The notes under the pieces were generated by a model. That model searched no databases, was not told where the DNA came from, and saw only the letters and a program-made list of their open reading frames with translations. Positions 1-8,470 of a DNA stretch of 39,718 nucleotides are shown here, piece after piece. The translations under genes and the position numbers were made by a program. Source of the DNA: Ferruginibacter sp. (GTDB taxonomy: Bacteria > Bacteroidota > Bacteroidia > Chitinophagales > Chitinophagaceae); assembly GCA_025351645.1 (NCBI GenBank), contig JANXVN010000112.1, positions 1 through 39,718 of the forward strand, written 5' to 3'. Each line of letters begins with the position of its first letter. Position 1 is the stretch's first letter.

Positions 1-638
1 TCCAGCGAAGGAAAGCCCGTGGGCACGCCGGTAATGTCTTCATCACGGTTACGCATATCCTCAATACGCTGTATGGTTTTTACCAGCACGGTATTTATAT
101 CATCAAAATTCTTTCGTAAATGGCTATTGGTAATTTCAAAAAGCTTGCTTTCCGCATCGTCCAGCAAATCAAAAACATCGGTGCTGTCTTCGTAAGCATC
201 GCCAATTATTTCACCGCTAATGCGTATTAGTTCCCGCTGTATAAATTTTTGTAAAACTATCCTGCTATGCGCTTCAATGTTGGCAGATGAAACTACCGAA
301 TTAGTTAATTTAGAAACGTAATACGGGCCCCCAACAAGTTCCAATTCCTCTTTAAATTTCAATTCTTCAACAACAGTCAGCAAATCTATCGGCAAGCTTT
401 TTTGTGCCAGCGAAATCATCGCTTTATAAATACGTTGGTTAGCTTCTACATAAAAACATTCTGCTTTCAATATTTCAATCACCGTATCAAAGGCGCTTTT
501 TTCTAACATTATAGCGCCCAGTACCGCTTCTTCTAAATCTTTCGATTGTGGAGGTACCTTGCCAAACACCATGCTTCCCATGTCCAGGGTTGGTTTTTTT
601 CTTGCTTTCCTATCTTTATTGAGGCTGCTTAAATCCAT
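1..638 (-). CDS. dnaB: Replicative DNA helicase DnaB, 5' part (cut by window edge)
   Basis: Translating the minus strand from the ATG at 638 gives 212 open codons running off the left edge. After a short basic leader (MDLSSLNKDRKARKK) comes the DnaB N-terminal domain, with PPQSKDLEEAVLGAIMLEK at about residues 29-47 and GGPYYVSKLTNSV at about 103-115. The visible part ends in VPTGFPSLD, the linker leading into the RecA-like ATPase domain. DnaB is the hexameric helicase that unwinds DNA at the replication fork; the N-terminal domain is the collar that contacts primase. The ATPase domain lies outside the window, so completeness and any intein cannot be judged. No close promoter box is seen; a TAAATTTG on the minus strand at 865-872 is a weak candidate. 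Confidence 0.93.
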   Translation of the reverse strand, partial: MDLSSLNKDRKARKKPTLDMGSMVFGKVPPQSKDLEEAVLGAIMLEKSAFDTVIEILKAECFYVEANQRIYKAMISLAQKSLPIDLLTVVEELKFKEELELVGGPYYVSKLTNSVVSSANIEAHSRIVLQKFIQRELIRISGEIIGDAYEDSTDVFDLLDDAESKLFEITNSHLRKNFDDINTVLVKTIQRIEDMRNRDEDITGVPTGFPSL

Positions 639-1074
639 TTTTGTACTACTATTAAAAGTTATTATTTTATTTTATTTATATTTTATAAAAGCGTGTATAT
701 ATAATAATTATAATATACATCGTTTAGCTTTTTGCTTACATTAACCGTAAGAAAAAAGCAATAATTTCTTGCAGGGCGGCTAAGGTAAAATCAAATTTTT
801 TGCTTTCCTGCTTAAATGATGTTACTAACTTTTTTGCAATCATTTTCCACACCCAATCCACCGGCAAATTTAGTTTATTAACGGGTTATCCCCATCATTA
901 TTAACAGCTAACAATCAAATGCAGCCTCGATACGTAACAATTTATTAACATAGGTTCGGCGCTGATTTTATTTTTCTGCACCAAAGGCATTTATATTCCA
1001 CCTTGTTTATTTCAATCTATTTCCCTAATTTTTTTGGGCTGCGAATGAAATTTTCGATTAAAAGGAAGTTTTTT

Positions 1075-1157
1075 TTGAGCGGGCCAATACAGCAGCAATG
1101 TGCGGCTTCATAGGCCCGTCCGAATGGCAGCCGGGCGCACGTCGCACGTTTGTACAT
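1075..1157 (-). repeat. Dispersed repeat R2, copy 1
   Basis: Read on the minus strand this begins GTACAAACGTGCGACG and ends with a block like GCACATTGCTGCTGTATT followed by GGCCCGCTCAA. The same two blocks, slightly diverged, occur on the plus strand at 17519-17577. The middle here is about 20 bases longer and rich in G and C (CGGACGGGCC), unlike the AT-rich flanks. No coding potential is seen. Confidence 0.6.
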
Positions 1158-1306
1158 CAAAACAATATTGGGCTTTTATTCCAAAGTTAATAAAGCGGGT
1201 AAGGCCCTGAAACATACCTCAACTATCCCTAAATAGCTTATAAAAGCCATGAACCCTACAAAAAAATTAGGCTCTTCAAATTACCACCCTTTAGCTGATG
1301 GGGGCT

Positions 1307-1314
1307 TATCTTTG
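1307..1314 (+). promoter_or_regulatory. -7 promoter box for pheT
   Basis: TATCTTTG matches the Bacteroidota -7 consensus TAnnTTTG and lies 24 bases before the pheT ATG, giving an expected leader of about 20 bases. No good -33 TTTG is seen at the usual 19-21 base spacing. Confidence 0.5.
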
Positions 1315-1338
1315 CTCATCTTAAAAATGATTTTATAA

Positions 1339-3765
1339 ATGACCATTAGTTACAATTGGCTAAGCGAGTACTTGCCGGAAAAATTAGAACCAGAAAAATT
1401 AAGCAAGATCCTTACTTCTATTGGGTTAGAGGTAGAGACGCTTGAAAAATACGAAGAAACAAAAGGCGGGCTTGAAGGATTGGTTATTGGCGAAGTGCTG
1501 GAATGTGCCAAGCACCCCGATGCAGATAAATTATGCCTGACGAAAGTTGATATCGGTACCGGCGAGCCTTTGCAGATAGTTTGCGGCGCACCAAATGTAG
1601 CCGTTGGGCAAAAGGTAGTGGTAGCAACAGTCGGGGCCACTATTTACCCTTTTAGCGGCGAACCCATGACGATGAAAAAAGCTAAGATCCGTGGTAGCGA
1701 AAGCTTTGGGATGATTTGCGCCGAAGACGAAATTGGGTTAAGCAGTAACCATGCAGGTATATTAGTTTTGCCTGCAGATACAAAAGTTGGCATGCCTGCA
1801 GCTGCATATTTCGGCACTTACAACGATTTTATTTACGAGATAGGCTTAACGCCCAACCGCATGGATGCTATGAGCCATTTAGGTGTTGCTAAAGATGTAT
1901 GCGCTTATTTATCTCACCACAACAAAAAAGAAACACACGTAAAATCGCCGTTTAAAAATACGTTTAAAGCAGATAACCAAAACCTGCCCATTGAAGTAAC
2001 CATCGAAAACGAAGTTGCCTGCGAAAGGTACACTGGCGTTAGCATCCAAGGCGTTACCATTACCGAAAGCCCTAAATGGATGCAGCAAAAATTAAAAAGC
2101 ATCGGGCTGCGCCCAATTAATAATATTGTAGATATTACCAATTTTATTTTGCACGAAACCGGCCAGCCCCTGCACGCATTTGATGCGGATATGATAACCG
2201 GGAAAAAAATAATTGTAAAAAATTTACCAGAAGGTACCCCATTTTTAACGCTGGATGACAAGGAAAGAAAACTATCTGCAGAAGACCTGGTGATTTGCAA
2301 TGCGGAAGAAGGCATGTGCATAGCAGGCGTTTATGGAGGCGCAAGAAGTGGCGTTACAGCAGCTTCCAACAATATCTTTTTAGAAAGTGCCTGGTTCAAT
2401 CCCATCAGTATCCGCAAAACTTCCTTTCGCCATGGCTTACGTACCGATGCTGCCACCCGTTTTGAAAAAGGCGTAGACATCAGCAATACCGTAAATGTAT
2501 TAAAACGTGCTGCTGTAATGATAAAAGAAATTGCCGGTGGCGAAATTTCATCGGACATAATAGACATTTATCCAGAGCCAAAAAAGAAAACGGAGGTCGC
2601 CATAAAATACCACTATTTAAAAAAGTTGAGCGGCAAAAATTACCATGGCGATACCATTAAAAATATCCTTACCGGGCTTGGGTTTGAAATTATAAAAGAA
2701 GGGCAGGATGACTTGCGTGTAGCCGTACCCTTTAGCAAGCCAGACATCAGCATACCTGCGGATTTGGTGGAAGAAATAATGCGCATCGATGGGTTAGATA
2801 ATGTTGAGATACCTGCTATAATCAGTATTGCGCCAGCCGTAGAAACTTTGATGGAAGAAGCTGCCTTTAAAGAAAAAGTGGCTACATACCTTATTGGAAC
2901 AGGGTTTAACGAAATTTTTACCAACAGTATCACTAACGCGGCTTATTATAACGAAAGCGTACTAGAAACAACGGTAAAAATGATTAACAGCCTAAGCGCC
3001 GGCCTGAATGTGCTGCGCCCGCAAATGATGGAAACCGGTTTGGAAAGCGTTGCCTATAATTTAAACCGCCGCAACAGCGACCTGCAGTTTTTTGAATTTG
3101 GCAAAACGTACAGCACTTACGGCGTTGGAAAATACCAAGAAAAACAGCACATCAGTATTTACATCACCGGAAAAAAAAGTGCGGATGGCTGGAAGGCCAA
3201 AGGCGAAAAAGCAGATTTTTATTTTGCGAAAGCTATCTGCGAAAAAATTACCAGCTTGCTTGGATTGGCAATTAACAATTATGCGCTGGAACAAAACGAG
3301 AAGCTGGATAGCTGCGTACAGGTGAAAGTGAAAAGTGAAATTGTTGCAACCATCGGTGCTGTCAATAAAAAAGCGTTGGAAATGTTCGACATTAAGCAAC
3401 CAGTTTTTTATGTTGATATTGATTGGGACAAAATGATAACACTGGCAAAAACGCTGAAGATAAGCTATGCAGAAATTTCAAAATTCCCTGCGGTGCAGCG
3501 AGACCTTTCTATTGTGGTGGATAAAAGCCTGAAGTACGAGCAGGTAGAAAAAGCAACTTATGGCGCTAAGGTTAATAAGCTTACTGCGATGAATTTGTTT
3601 GATGTTTTTGAAAGCGAAAAATTAGGAGCCGGCAAAAAATCGATGGCAGTCAGCTTTACTTTTTTAGATGAAGAAAAAACGATGACAGACAAAGACATCG
3701 ACGGCATGATGAACAAGATCATCACAGCTTACGAAAAAGAATTACAGGCAGAGATAAGGAAGTAG
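1339..3765 (+). CDS. pheT: Phenylalanine--tRNA ligase beta subunit
   Basis: 808 residues, normal for PheT. It forms the cytosolic alpha2-beta2 enzyme that charges tRNA-Phe; the beta chain binds tRNA and edits mischarged Tyr. Visible in order: an N-terminal domain, an EMAP-type tRNA-binding OB fold from about residue 45 (IGEVLECAKHPDADKL), the B3/B4 editing module at about 210-390 (RPINNIVDITNF, GQPLHAFDAD), the B5 domain at about 405-475, the catalytic-like core, and a C-terminal FDX-ACB anticodon-binding domain from about 712 (FPAVQRDLSIVVD). The ATG start is supported by the -7 box just upstream. Its partner pheS is not adjacent but lies 2.6 kb downstream, after three other genes. A terminal-inverted-repeat element follows 25 bases after the stop. 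Confidence 0.98.
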   Translation: MTISYNWLSEYLPEKLEPEKLSKILTSIGLEVETLEKYEETKGGLEGLVIGEVLECAKHPDADKLCLTKVDIGTGEPLQIVCGAPNVAVGQKVVVATVGATIYPFSGEPMTMKKAKIRGSESFGMICAEDEIGLSSNHAGILVLPADTKVGMPAAAYFGTYNDFIYEIGLTPNRMDAMSHLGVAKDVCAYLSHHNKKETHVKSPFKNTFKADNQNLPIEVTIENEVACERYTGVSIQGVTITESPKWMQQKLKSIGLRPINNIVDITNFILHETGQPLHAFDADMITGKKIIVKNLPEGTPFLTLDDKERKLSAEDLVICNAEEGMCIAGVYGGARSGVTAASNNIFLESAWFNPISIRKTSFRHGLRTDAATRFEKGVDISNTVNVLKRAAVMIKEIAGGEISSDIIDIYPEPKKKTEVAIKYHYLKKLSGKNYHGDTIKNILTGLGFEIIKEGQDDLRVAVPFSKPDISIPADLVEEIMRIDGLDNVEIPAIISIAPAVETLMEEAAFKEKVATYLIGTGFNEIFTNSITNAAYYNESVLETTVKMINSLSAGLNVLRPQMMETGLESVAYNLNRRNSDLQFFEFGKTYSTYGVGKYQEKQHISIYITGKKSADGWKAKGEKADFYFAKAICEKITSLLGLAINNYALEQNEKLDSCVQVKVKSEIVATIGAVNKKALEMFDIKQPVFYVDIDWDKMITLAKTLKISYAEISKFPAVQRDLSIVVDKSLKYEQVEKATYGAKVNKLTAMNLFDVFESEKLGAGKKSMAVSFTFLDEEKTMTDKDIDGMMNKIITAYEKELQAEIRK

Positions 3766-3790
3766 GCACTATTATCTTATAAATAAAAAA

Positions 3791-3883
3791 TCAATGCCGT
3801 TAAGTTAAGACCTTTCCTCTCCTTTGGAGAGGGTTAGGGTGAGGTAAAGACAAACATATAGATCCTTAACTTAACGGCATTGA
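3791..3883 (+). repeat. TIR element R1, copy A (93 bp)
   Basis: A 93-bp element bounded by a perfect 19-bp inverted repeat (TCAATGCCGTTAAGTTAAG at 3791-3809 and its complement at 3865-3883). The interior carries a second small palindrome, CCTCTCC-TTT-GGAGAGG, at 3816-3832. The 55-base interior and the TIR cores are identical, in opposite orientation, to copy B at 16410-16504; copy C at 21211-21304 is diverged. It has no coding capacity, so it is MITE- or REP-like. It lies between pheT and the next gene, and its right edge is 15 bases from that gene's -7 box. Confidence 0.9.
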
Positions 3884-3898
3884 ATAAAAAATGTATTT

Positions 3899-3906
3899 TA
3901 GGTTTG
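3899..3906 (+). promoter_or_regulatory. -7 promoter box for the coiled-coil/zapA genes
   Basis: TAGGTTTG is a full match to TAnnTTTG. Only ten bases separate it from the ATG at 3917, so the mRNA leader would be about six bases. The nearest TTG on the -33 side lies in the right terminal repeat of element copy A, at a short spacing of 16. Confidence 0.5.
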
Positions 3907-3916
3907 CAGTACAGCA

Positions 3917-4204
3917 ATGGCAGAAATAGACGACCATATTAAACGAGTAAATAGTAAGCTTCAGCTACTGCTGAAGCAATACCAAATGCTGCAAAGAGAT
4001 AATGAAAGACTGGCCGAATCGGTAAAAGAATTGCGGCTGTCCAAAGAAAATGAAACTGCAGAAATTAGCAGGCTGCAGCAACAGGTAAGTATTTTAAAAA
4101 GCTCCATAGGGCAAATGGCGGAGCCGGAGAAAAAAGTGTTTGAAAAACAAATTAACCAATACATTAAAGAAATAGATAAGTGTATCCACTTATTGAGTGA
4201 ATAG
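3917..4204 (+). CDS. Small coiled-coil protein before zapA (ZapB-like by position)
   Basis: 95 residues, almost entirely predicted coiled coil. Heptad-like spacing of Leu, Ile and Val with many Glu, Lys and Gln runs from VNSKLQLLLKQYQML to the end; there is no signal peptide and no membrane segment. I do not recognise a named family by sequence. Two bases separate its stop from the zapA start, so the two are surely cotranscribed. In proteobacteria the coiled-coil protein ZapB binds ZapA and bridges the Z ring, so a partner role at the division septum is a reasonable inference from neighbourhood and shape only. Start supported by the -7 box at 3899-3906. Confidence 0.85.
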   Translation: MAEIDDHIKRVNSKLQLLLKQYQMLQRDNERLAESVKELRLSKENETAEISRLQQQVSILKSSIGQMAEPEKKVFEKQINQYIKEIDKCIHLLSE

Positions 4205-4206
4205 GC

Positions 4207-4488
4207 ATGGCGGAACTGATACCAATAAATATTATGATTGGCGATAGGACATATCGCATAAAAACGCTTCCTAAAGATGAGGAAGTGATACGCAGTACAT
4301 TAAAGAGCGTAAACAGTAAGATTTTGGAATTTAAGACGCAATTTGCGGGTAAAGACATGCAGGATTATATTGCCATGGTATTAATTTGGTACGCCACCCA
4401 GGCTAGCACAGAAAGCAACCCGGCAATTGAAAAAGAAGTAATGGATGCATTACTTAAAATGGAGTCGGCCCTCGACAAAGCTTTATAA
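4207..4488 (+). CDS. zapA: Cell division protein ZapA
   Basis: 93 residues. ZapA binds FtsZ and cross-links protofilaments at the septum in the cytoplasm. The N-terminal beta-strand segment (IPINIMIGDRTYRIK, about residues 5-19) and the following helix (DEEVIRSTLKSVNSKI) match the ZapA fold; the C-terminal half is helical, as needed for the ZapA dimer/tetramer coil. It starts two bases after the upstream coiled-coil gene and is followed by a 132-base gap before rny. In many Bacteroidota zapA sits between pheT and rny, as here. Confidence 0.9.
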   Translation: MAELIPINIMIGDRTYRIKTLPKDEEVIRSTLKSVNSKILEFKTQFAGKDMQDYIAMVLIWYATQASTESNPAIEKEVMDALLKMESALDKAL

Positions 4489-4532
4489 GGCAACAACCTT
4501 TTCTTACAAGTTATCAACATTACAAAAATCAT

Positions 4533-4540
4533 TATCTTCG
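4533..4540 (+). promoter_or_regulatory. Possible -7 box for rny
   Basis: TATCTTCG is one base off the TAnnTTTG consensus, with TTAT at 4511-4514 at a spacing of 18. The expected leader to the rny ATG is about 75 bases. rny may also be read from the zapA transcript, since no terminator is seen between them. Confidence 0.35.
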
Positions 4541-4620
4541 CCAACTATCCCTTACTCAATAAAATTGAGCACAGGCAGCATATATAAGATTGTGAACCGA
4601 TTTAAAAATCAAAAATTTCA

Positions 4621-6231
4621 ATGGAACCGAACATACTTTATTACATCATTATTGCAATAGCAGCGCTATTAGCAGGGGTTTTGGCGGGCAAAATGATTTT
4701 TGCCAAAAACACAAAAAAACATGTAGAAGATGCTGAGCAGCAATCGAAACTTATTTTACGGGAAGCTGAATTAACAGCCGAAAATTTAAAGAAAGAAAAG
4801 GAACTGGAAGCAAAAGAGAAATTTGTACAATTAAAAGCCGCACACGAAAGGGATGTAATGCAGCGCAACCAAAAAGTTGTTGAAGTAGAAAACCGCATCA
4901 AACAAAAAGAACTGGGCATTATCCAAAAGGAACAAGGCATTGTTCAAAAAGAGCAGAGCGTTACGCTCAAAGAAGTAAATCTTGATAAGCAAGCCAAAGA
5001 TAATGATGCCATAAAGGAAACGCTCAACCGCCAGATTGAGGTGGTAAACTTAAAGCGTACCGAACTGGAAAAACACCAGGAAGAACACATCCGCAGGCTG
5101 GAAAAAGTTGCCGGGTTAACGGCAGAAGATGCCCGGAACCAACTCATTGAAAGCCTTAAGCAAGAAGCACACACAAGGGCATTGGTTATCCAACAGGAAA
5201 TTATTGAGGAAGCAAAATTGAAGGCTAATAAAGAAGCCCGTAAAATTGTTATCCAAACCATACAGCGCACAGCGGCTGAGCAGGCAATTGAAAATTCTAT
5301 TACCGTATTTAATTTAGAAAGCGACGAAATAAAGGGTTCTATCATTGGGCGTGAAGGCCGCAACATTAGGGCGATAGAAGCTGCTACTGGCGTGGATTTG
5401 ATTGTTGATGACACGCCTGAAGCAATAGTGTTGTCTTCCTTTGACCCGTTGCGCAGGGAAATTGCCCGTTTATCTTTACAGCGTTTGGTAGCAGATGGAC
5501 GCATACATCCTGCACGTATTGAAGAAGTGGTTGAAAAAACAAAGAAGCAACTTGATGACCAGGTGATGGAAATTGGCGAGCGTACGGCTATGGAATTAGG
5601 CGTGCATGGGCTGCATAAAGAATTGATAAGGATGGTGGGGCGTATGCGTTTCCGTTCTTCTTACGGGCAAAATTTGCTGATGCACAGCCGTGAGACTGCT
5701 AACTTATGTTCTATAATGGCAGCTGAATTAGGCATGAACCCTAAACTGGCAAAACGTGCCGGCTTACTACATGATATCGGCAAAGTACCGGATGAAGAAA
5801 CTGAATTGAGCCACGCATTATTAGGCGCAAAACTGGCCGAAAAATATGGCGAAAACCCAGCGGTAGTAAATGCCATTGGCGCTCACCATGATGAAATGGA
5901 AATGCAATATGTAATTTCTCCTATCATTCAGGCTTGTGATGCTATTAGCGGTGCAAGGCCAGGTGCAAGGCGTGAAATTATGCAGCAATACATACAGCGA
6001 ATTAAAGACCTGGAAAACCTTGCACAGGCTTACCAGGGCGTTGAAAAAGCCTACGCCATACAAGCAGGAAGGGAACTGCGTGTAATTGTAGAAGCAGATA
6101 AGGTAAGCGATGCAGACAGCGATAAATTAAGTTTTGAGATTGCCCAGAAAATACAGACAGAAATGACATTTCCAGGGCAAATTAAGGTTACGGTGATAAG
6201 GGAAAAAAGAGCAGTGAACATTGCCCGTTAA
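4621..6231 (+). CDS. rny: Ribonuclease Y
   Basis: 536 residues, close to the usual RNase Y length. It is a membrane-anchored endoribonuclease that starts mRNA decay. Seen in order: one N-terminal membrane segment (about residues 5-23, [17 protein letters not shown]), a long Glu/Lys/Gln-rich coiled coil (about 30-200), a KH RNA-binding domain (about 230-295, with [19 protein letters not shown]), and an HD metallophosphohydrolase domain with the catalytic LLHDIGK motif near residue 385. The C-terminal end matches the family ([12 protein letters not shown]). A strong terminator follows the stop, closing the pheT-rny transcription block. Confidence 0.98.
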   Translation: MEPNILYYIIIAIAALLAGVLAGKMIFAKNTKKHVEDAEQQSKLILREAELTAENLKKEKELEAKEKFVQLKAAHERDVMQRNQKVVEVENRIKQKELGIIQKEQGIVQKEQSVTLKEVNLDKQAKDNDAIKETLNRQIEVVNLKRTELEKHQEEHIRRLEKVAGLTAEDARNQLIESLKQEAHTRALVIQQEIIEEAKLKANKEARKIVIQTIQRTAAEQAIENSITVFNLESDEIKGSIIGREGRNIRAIEAATGVDLIVDDTPEAIVLSSFDPLRREIARLSLQRLVADGRIHPARIEEVVEKTKKQLDDQVMEIGERTAMELGVHGLHKELIRMVGRMRFRSSYGQNLLMHSRETANLCSIMAAELGMNPKLAKRAGLLHDIGKVPDEETELSHALLGAKLAEKYGENPAVVNAIGAHHDEMEMQYVISPIIQACDAISGARPGARREIMQQYIQRIKDLENLAQAYQGVEKAYAIQAGRELRVIVEADKVSDADSDKLSFEIAQKIQTEMTFPGQIKVTVIREKRAVNIAR

Positions 6232-6245
6232 TTTATAAAGATTTT

Positions 6246-6282
6246 TTACAGCTACAGGTTTTAAAAGCCTGTAGCTTTTTTT
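6246..6282 (+). terminator. Intrinsic terminator after rny
   Basis: The stem AGCTACAGG / CCTGTAGCT closes a short loop and is followed by a run of T (about eight), a classic rho-independent terminator 20 bases after the rny stop. Confidence 0.9.
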
Positions 6283-6325
6283 TGCAGCAGATGCAAGCCT
6301 CCTTGGAGTGCAGCATTCATTTCCT

Positions 6326-6333
6326 TAATTTTG
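6326..6333 (+). promoter_or_regulatory. pheS promoter, -7 box almost touching the ATG
   Basis: TAATTTTG fully matches TAnnTTTG. A TTGG at 6303-6306 sits at the usual 19-base -33 spacing. Only three bases lie between the box and the ATG at 6337, so transcription should begin at or next to the start codon (a leaderless mRNA). Confidence 0.6.
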
Positions 6334-6336
6334 CGT

Positions 6337-7368
6337 ATGGACGATTTATTAGTAAAGATCAACAACTTCAAGACGGAGATAAAAGATTTCGTGGCTCAAA
6401 ATAGCGACGATGCAGAAGCGTTCCGCATAAAGTATTTAGGCACCAAGGGATTAGTGAAAGATGTAATGGGGGAAATGAAGAATGTGGCTGTAGATAAAAA
6501 GAGGGAATTCGGGCAGGTAATGAATGAATTTAAATTATTTGCTGAAGCAAGATATGAAGAACTAAAAGCAGCAACAAGCACTGCAACATCGGCTGCTATT
6601 GATGAAGCTGACCTTTCATTGCCTGCAGATACATTGCCTTTGGGCAGCCGCCATCCAATAAGCTTGGTGCGTAACCGCATAGTCGCCATCTTTCAAAGAT
6701 TAGGTTTTGCTGTTGCCGAAGGGCCTGAAATTGAAGATGACTGGCATAATTTTACTGCGCTCAACTTACCAGCAAATCATCCTGCGAGGGATATGCAGGA
6801 TACGTTTTACATCAACCAAAACCCTGATTGGCTGCTGCGTACGCATACCTCCAGCGTACAGGTGAGGGAGATGCAAAAGGGCAAGTTGCCAATACGTATT
6901 ATTTGTCCGGGCCGTGTGTATAGGAATGAAACCATCAGTGCCAGGGCGCATTGCTTTTTTCATCAGGTAGAGGGCTTGTACATTGCAGAAAATGTATCGT
7001 TTGCCGACCTTAAGCAAACCCTATATTTCTTTGTGCAGGAAATGTTTGGCAAAGAAGTGAAAGTGCGTTTTCGCCCAAGTTATTTTCCGTTTACGGAGCC
7101 TAGTGCAGAAATGGATATCAGTTGTTTAATATGTGGCGGCACAGGCTGTAACGTATGCAAGCACACCGGCTGGGTAGAGATTTTAGGCTGTGGCATGGCA
7201 CACCCCAACTTGTTAGAAAACTGCGGCATCGATAGCAATAAGTACACTGGCTTTGCTTTTGGCATGGGCGTAGAAAGGATTACGATGTTAAAATACCAGA
7301 TAAAAGATTTGCGTTTGTTCAGTGAAAATGATGTGCGCTTTTTGAAGCAATTTACTTCGGCTGTTTAA
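6337..7368 (+). CDS. pheS: Phenylalanine--tRNA ligase alpha subunit
   Basis: 343 residues from the ATG at 6337; an in-frame TTG at 6331 is unlikely because it overlaps the promoter box. PheS is the catalytic subunit of the Phe-tRNA synthetase. It has the N-terminal coiled-coil arm (about 1-90), then class II motif 2 (GRVYRNETISARAHCFFHQ, about 195-213) and motif 3 (GFAFGMGVERITML, near 305). A four-Cys block (Cys263, Cys266, Cys271, Cys274, as CLICGGTGCNVC) precedes the conserved EILGCGM; the E. coli enzyme lacks these cysteines, and a bound metal is an inference. It has its own promoter and terminator, so it is uncoupled from pheT. Confidence 0.97.
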   Translation: MDDLLVKINNFKTEIKDFVAQNSDDAEAFRIKYLGTKGLVKDVMGEMKNVAVDKKREFGQVMNEFKLFAEARYEELKAATSTATSAAIDEADLSLPADTLPLGSRHPISLVRNRIVAIFQRLGFAVAEGPEIEDDWHNFTALNLPANHPARDMQDTFYINQNPDWLLRTHTSSVQVREMQKGKLPIRIICPGRVYRNETISARAHCFFHQVEGLYIAENVSFADLKQTLYFFVQEMFGKEVKVRFRPSYFPFTEPSAEMDISCLICGGTGCNVCKHTGWVEILGCGMAHPNLLENCGIDSNKYTGFAFGMGVERITMLKYQIKDLRLFSENDVRFLKQFTSAV

Positions 7369-7377
7369 TAGTAAAAA

Positions 7378-7417
7378 TTTTAAAAGCCCTTTTTCTTTTT
7401 AAGGAAAAGGGCTTTTT
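7378..7417. terminator. Bidirectional terminator between pheS and the hydrolase
   Basis: AAAAGCCCTTTTTC pairs with GAAAAGGGCTTTT around a short loop, with A/T runs on both sides. It serves pheS on the plus strand and the convergent hydrolase on the minus strand. Confidence 0.85.
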
Positions 7418-7444
7418 GTATCAACGAGTTTAAAGAAATCTCTT

Positions 7445-8272
7445 TTAAATAAAATCAGTCAGGTCCATATTTAACCTACTTTTTTCCGTGTACCATAAAC
7501 CATGCGGAGCGCCTTCATAAACAATATATTTGGCACCAGGTATCAGTTTAGCGGTTTCTGCCCCGGTAGTATCAATCGGCACTGTCTTGTCTTCATCGCC
7601 ATGGATAATTAACGTAGGCACGTTTATTTTCGGCACATCCTGCCTAAAATCAGTAGAAGAAAATGACTTGGCACATTGCAGCGTAGCAATAGGGGATGAC
7701 TTCATAACCTGGGTAAGGTTGTTAGCTAAAAAGGCATCGCTCACCGGATGGTTCATTAAGGTTACGCCAAAAAAATCCTTAGCAAAACCTTCCATAAATT
7801 TAGGCCTGTCTTCTAGCATGCCTTCTGCCATTTTATCAAACATTTCCTGAGGCACGCCACTAGGGTTATCGCCCGTTTGTAACATATATGGCACTACACA
7901 ACTAATTAATACAACCTTTTTAACTCTTGCACCGCCATAAGCAGAAAAGTATTTGGCAACTTCGCCACCACCCATGGAGAAGGCTACTAACGTTACATCA
8001 TTCAAGTTCAATTCATCCAGCAAGGCTTTTAAATCTCCTGCAAGCGTGTGGTAATCATAGCCATCCTGTGGCCAGTCAGATTTGCCAAAGCCTCTTCTAT
8101 CATAAGTTATACAACGCATGCCTTGCTGAGGCAGGCTAGTCATCTGGTATTCCCACATGCCACCGTTTAGCGGCCATCCATGTATGAACACTACATTTTT
8201 TCCCTGTCCTATTTCTTCATAATAAATATTGACGGGCTCTTTATCATTTTGTGTTGATTTAATAAATGGCAT
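7445..8272 (-). CDS. Alpha/beta hydrolase, non-heme chloroperoxidase/esterase type
   Basis: 275 residues, one alpha/beta-hydrolase domain, cytoplasmic (no signal peptide). The oxyanion region FIHGWPLNGG is at about 29-38. The nucleophile elbow AFSMGGGE has Ser99, and the SMGGG form is characteristic of the cofactor-free haloperoxidase/perhydrolase subgroup. The acid lies in IIHGDEDKTVP (Asp226 or Asp228), and the catalytic His257 is in GAPHGLW. Members act as esterases or perhydrolases; the natural substrate cannot be read from sequence. It is a single gene convergent with pheS, and its upstream gap (8273-8421) holds no clear -7 box. Confidence 0.9.
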   Translation of the reverse strand: MPFIKSTQNDKEPVNIYYEEIGQGKNVVFIHGWPLNGGMWEYQMTSLPQQGMRCITYDRRGFGKSDWPQDGYDYHTLAGDLKALLDELNLNDVTLVAFSMGGGEVAKYFSAYGGARVKKVVLISCVVPYMLQTGDNPSGVPQEMFDKMAEGMLEDRPKFMEGFAKDFFGVTLMNHPVSDAFLANNLTQVMKSSPIATLQCAKSFSSTDFRQDVPKINVPTLIIHGDEDKTVPIDTTGAETAKLIPGAKYIVYEGAPHGLWYTEKSRLNMDLTDFI

Positions 8273-8421
8273 AAAATTTTAAATTAAAGTGATTAAGTTT
8301 TATATAACCATAACTATCAACAAAAACATTGCCATCATCTTTTTATAGCAGAAAAGCTATCTATTACTTGGGCTGTAATAAAGCTTGTAGAAATATTTTC
8401 ACTAATTTTATAAGATCACAT

Positions 8422-8449
8422 AAAAAAACCGCAGCATAAGTGCTGCGGT
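8422..8449 (-). terminator. Intrinsic terminator after sod
   Basis: On the minus strand ACCGCAGCA / TGCTGCGGT forms a 9-bp perfect stem with a CTTA loop, followed by seven T. It lies about 20 bases after the superoxide dismutase stop. Confidence 0.9.
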
Positions 8450-8470
8450 CGTAAAATAAGATGGAGGTAT

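Larger units (their letters stand above)
639..1338. other. 700-bp gene-free region between divergent dnaB and pheT
   Basis: I see no convincing gene here. It holds an AT-rich stretch at 640-720 with GTATAT (695-700) facing ATATAC (713-718), several T-runs, one copy of a dispersed repeat (1075-1157, listed separately), and the pheT promoter box near the right end. The long upstream region of dnaB has no gene-like codon structure on either strand. Confidence 0.6.

Noticed and set aside
559..744. 61-residue plus-strand frame over the dnaB start
   Set aside because: Overlaps dnaB in antisense and runs into AT-rich non-coding DNA.
842..894. DnaA-box-like sites (TTTTCCACA, TTATCCCCA) near dnaB
   Set aside because: Only two imperfect sites and no AT-rich unwinding element or dnaA gene; not enough for an origin.
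4944..5504. 186-residue open frame antisense to rny
   Set aside because: Ser/Cys-rich low-complexity product that mirrors rny coiled-coil codons; rny is complete on the other strand.
8346..8361. Small hairpin ATAGC/GCTAT in the hydrolase-sod gap
   Set aside because: Five-bp stem without T-run; expected by chance in AT-rich DNA.
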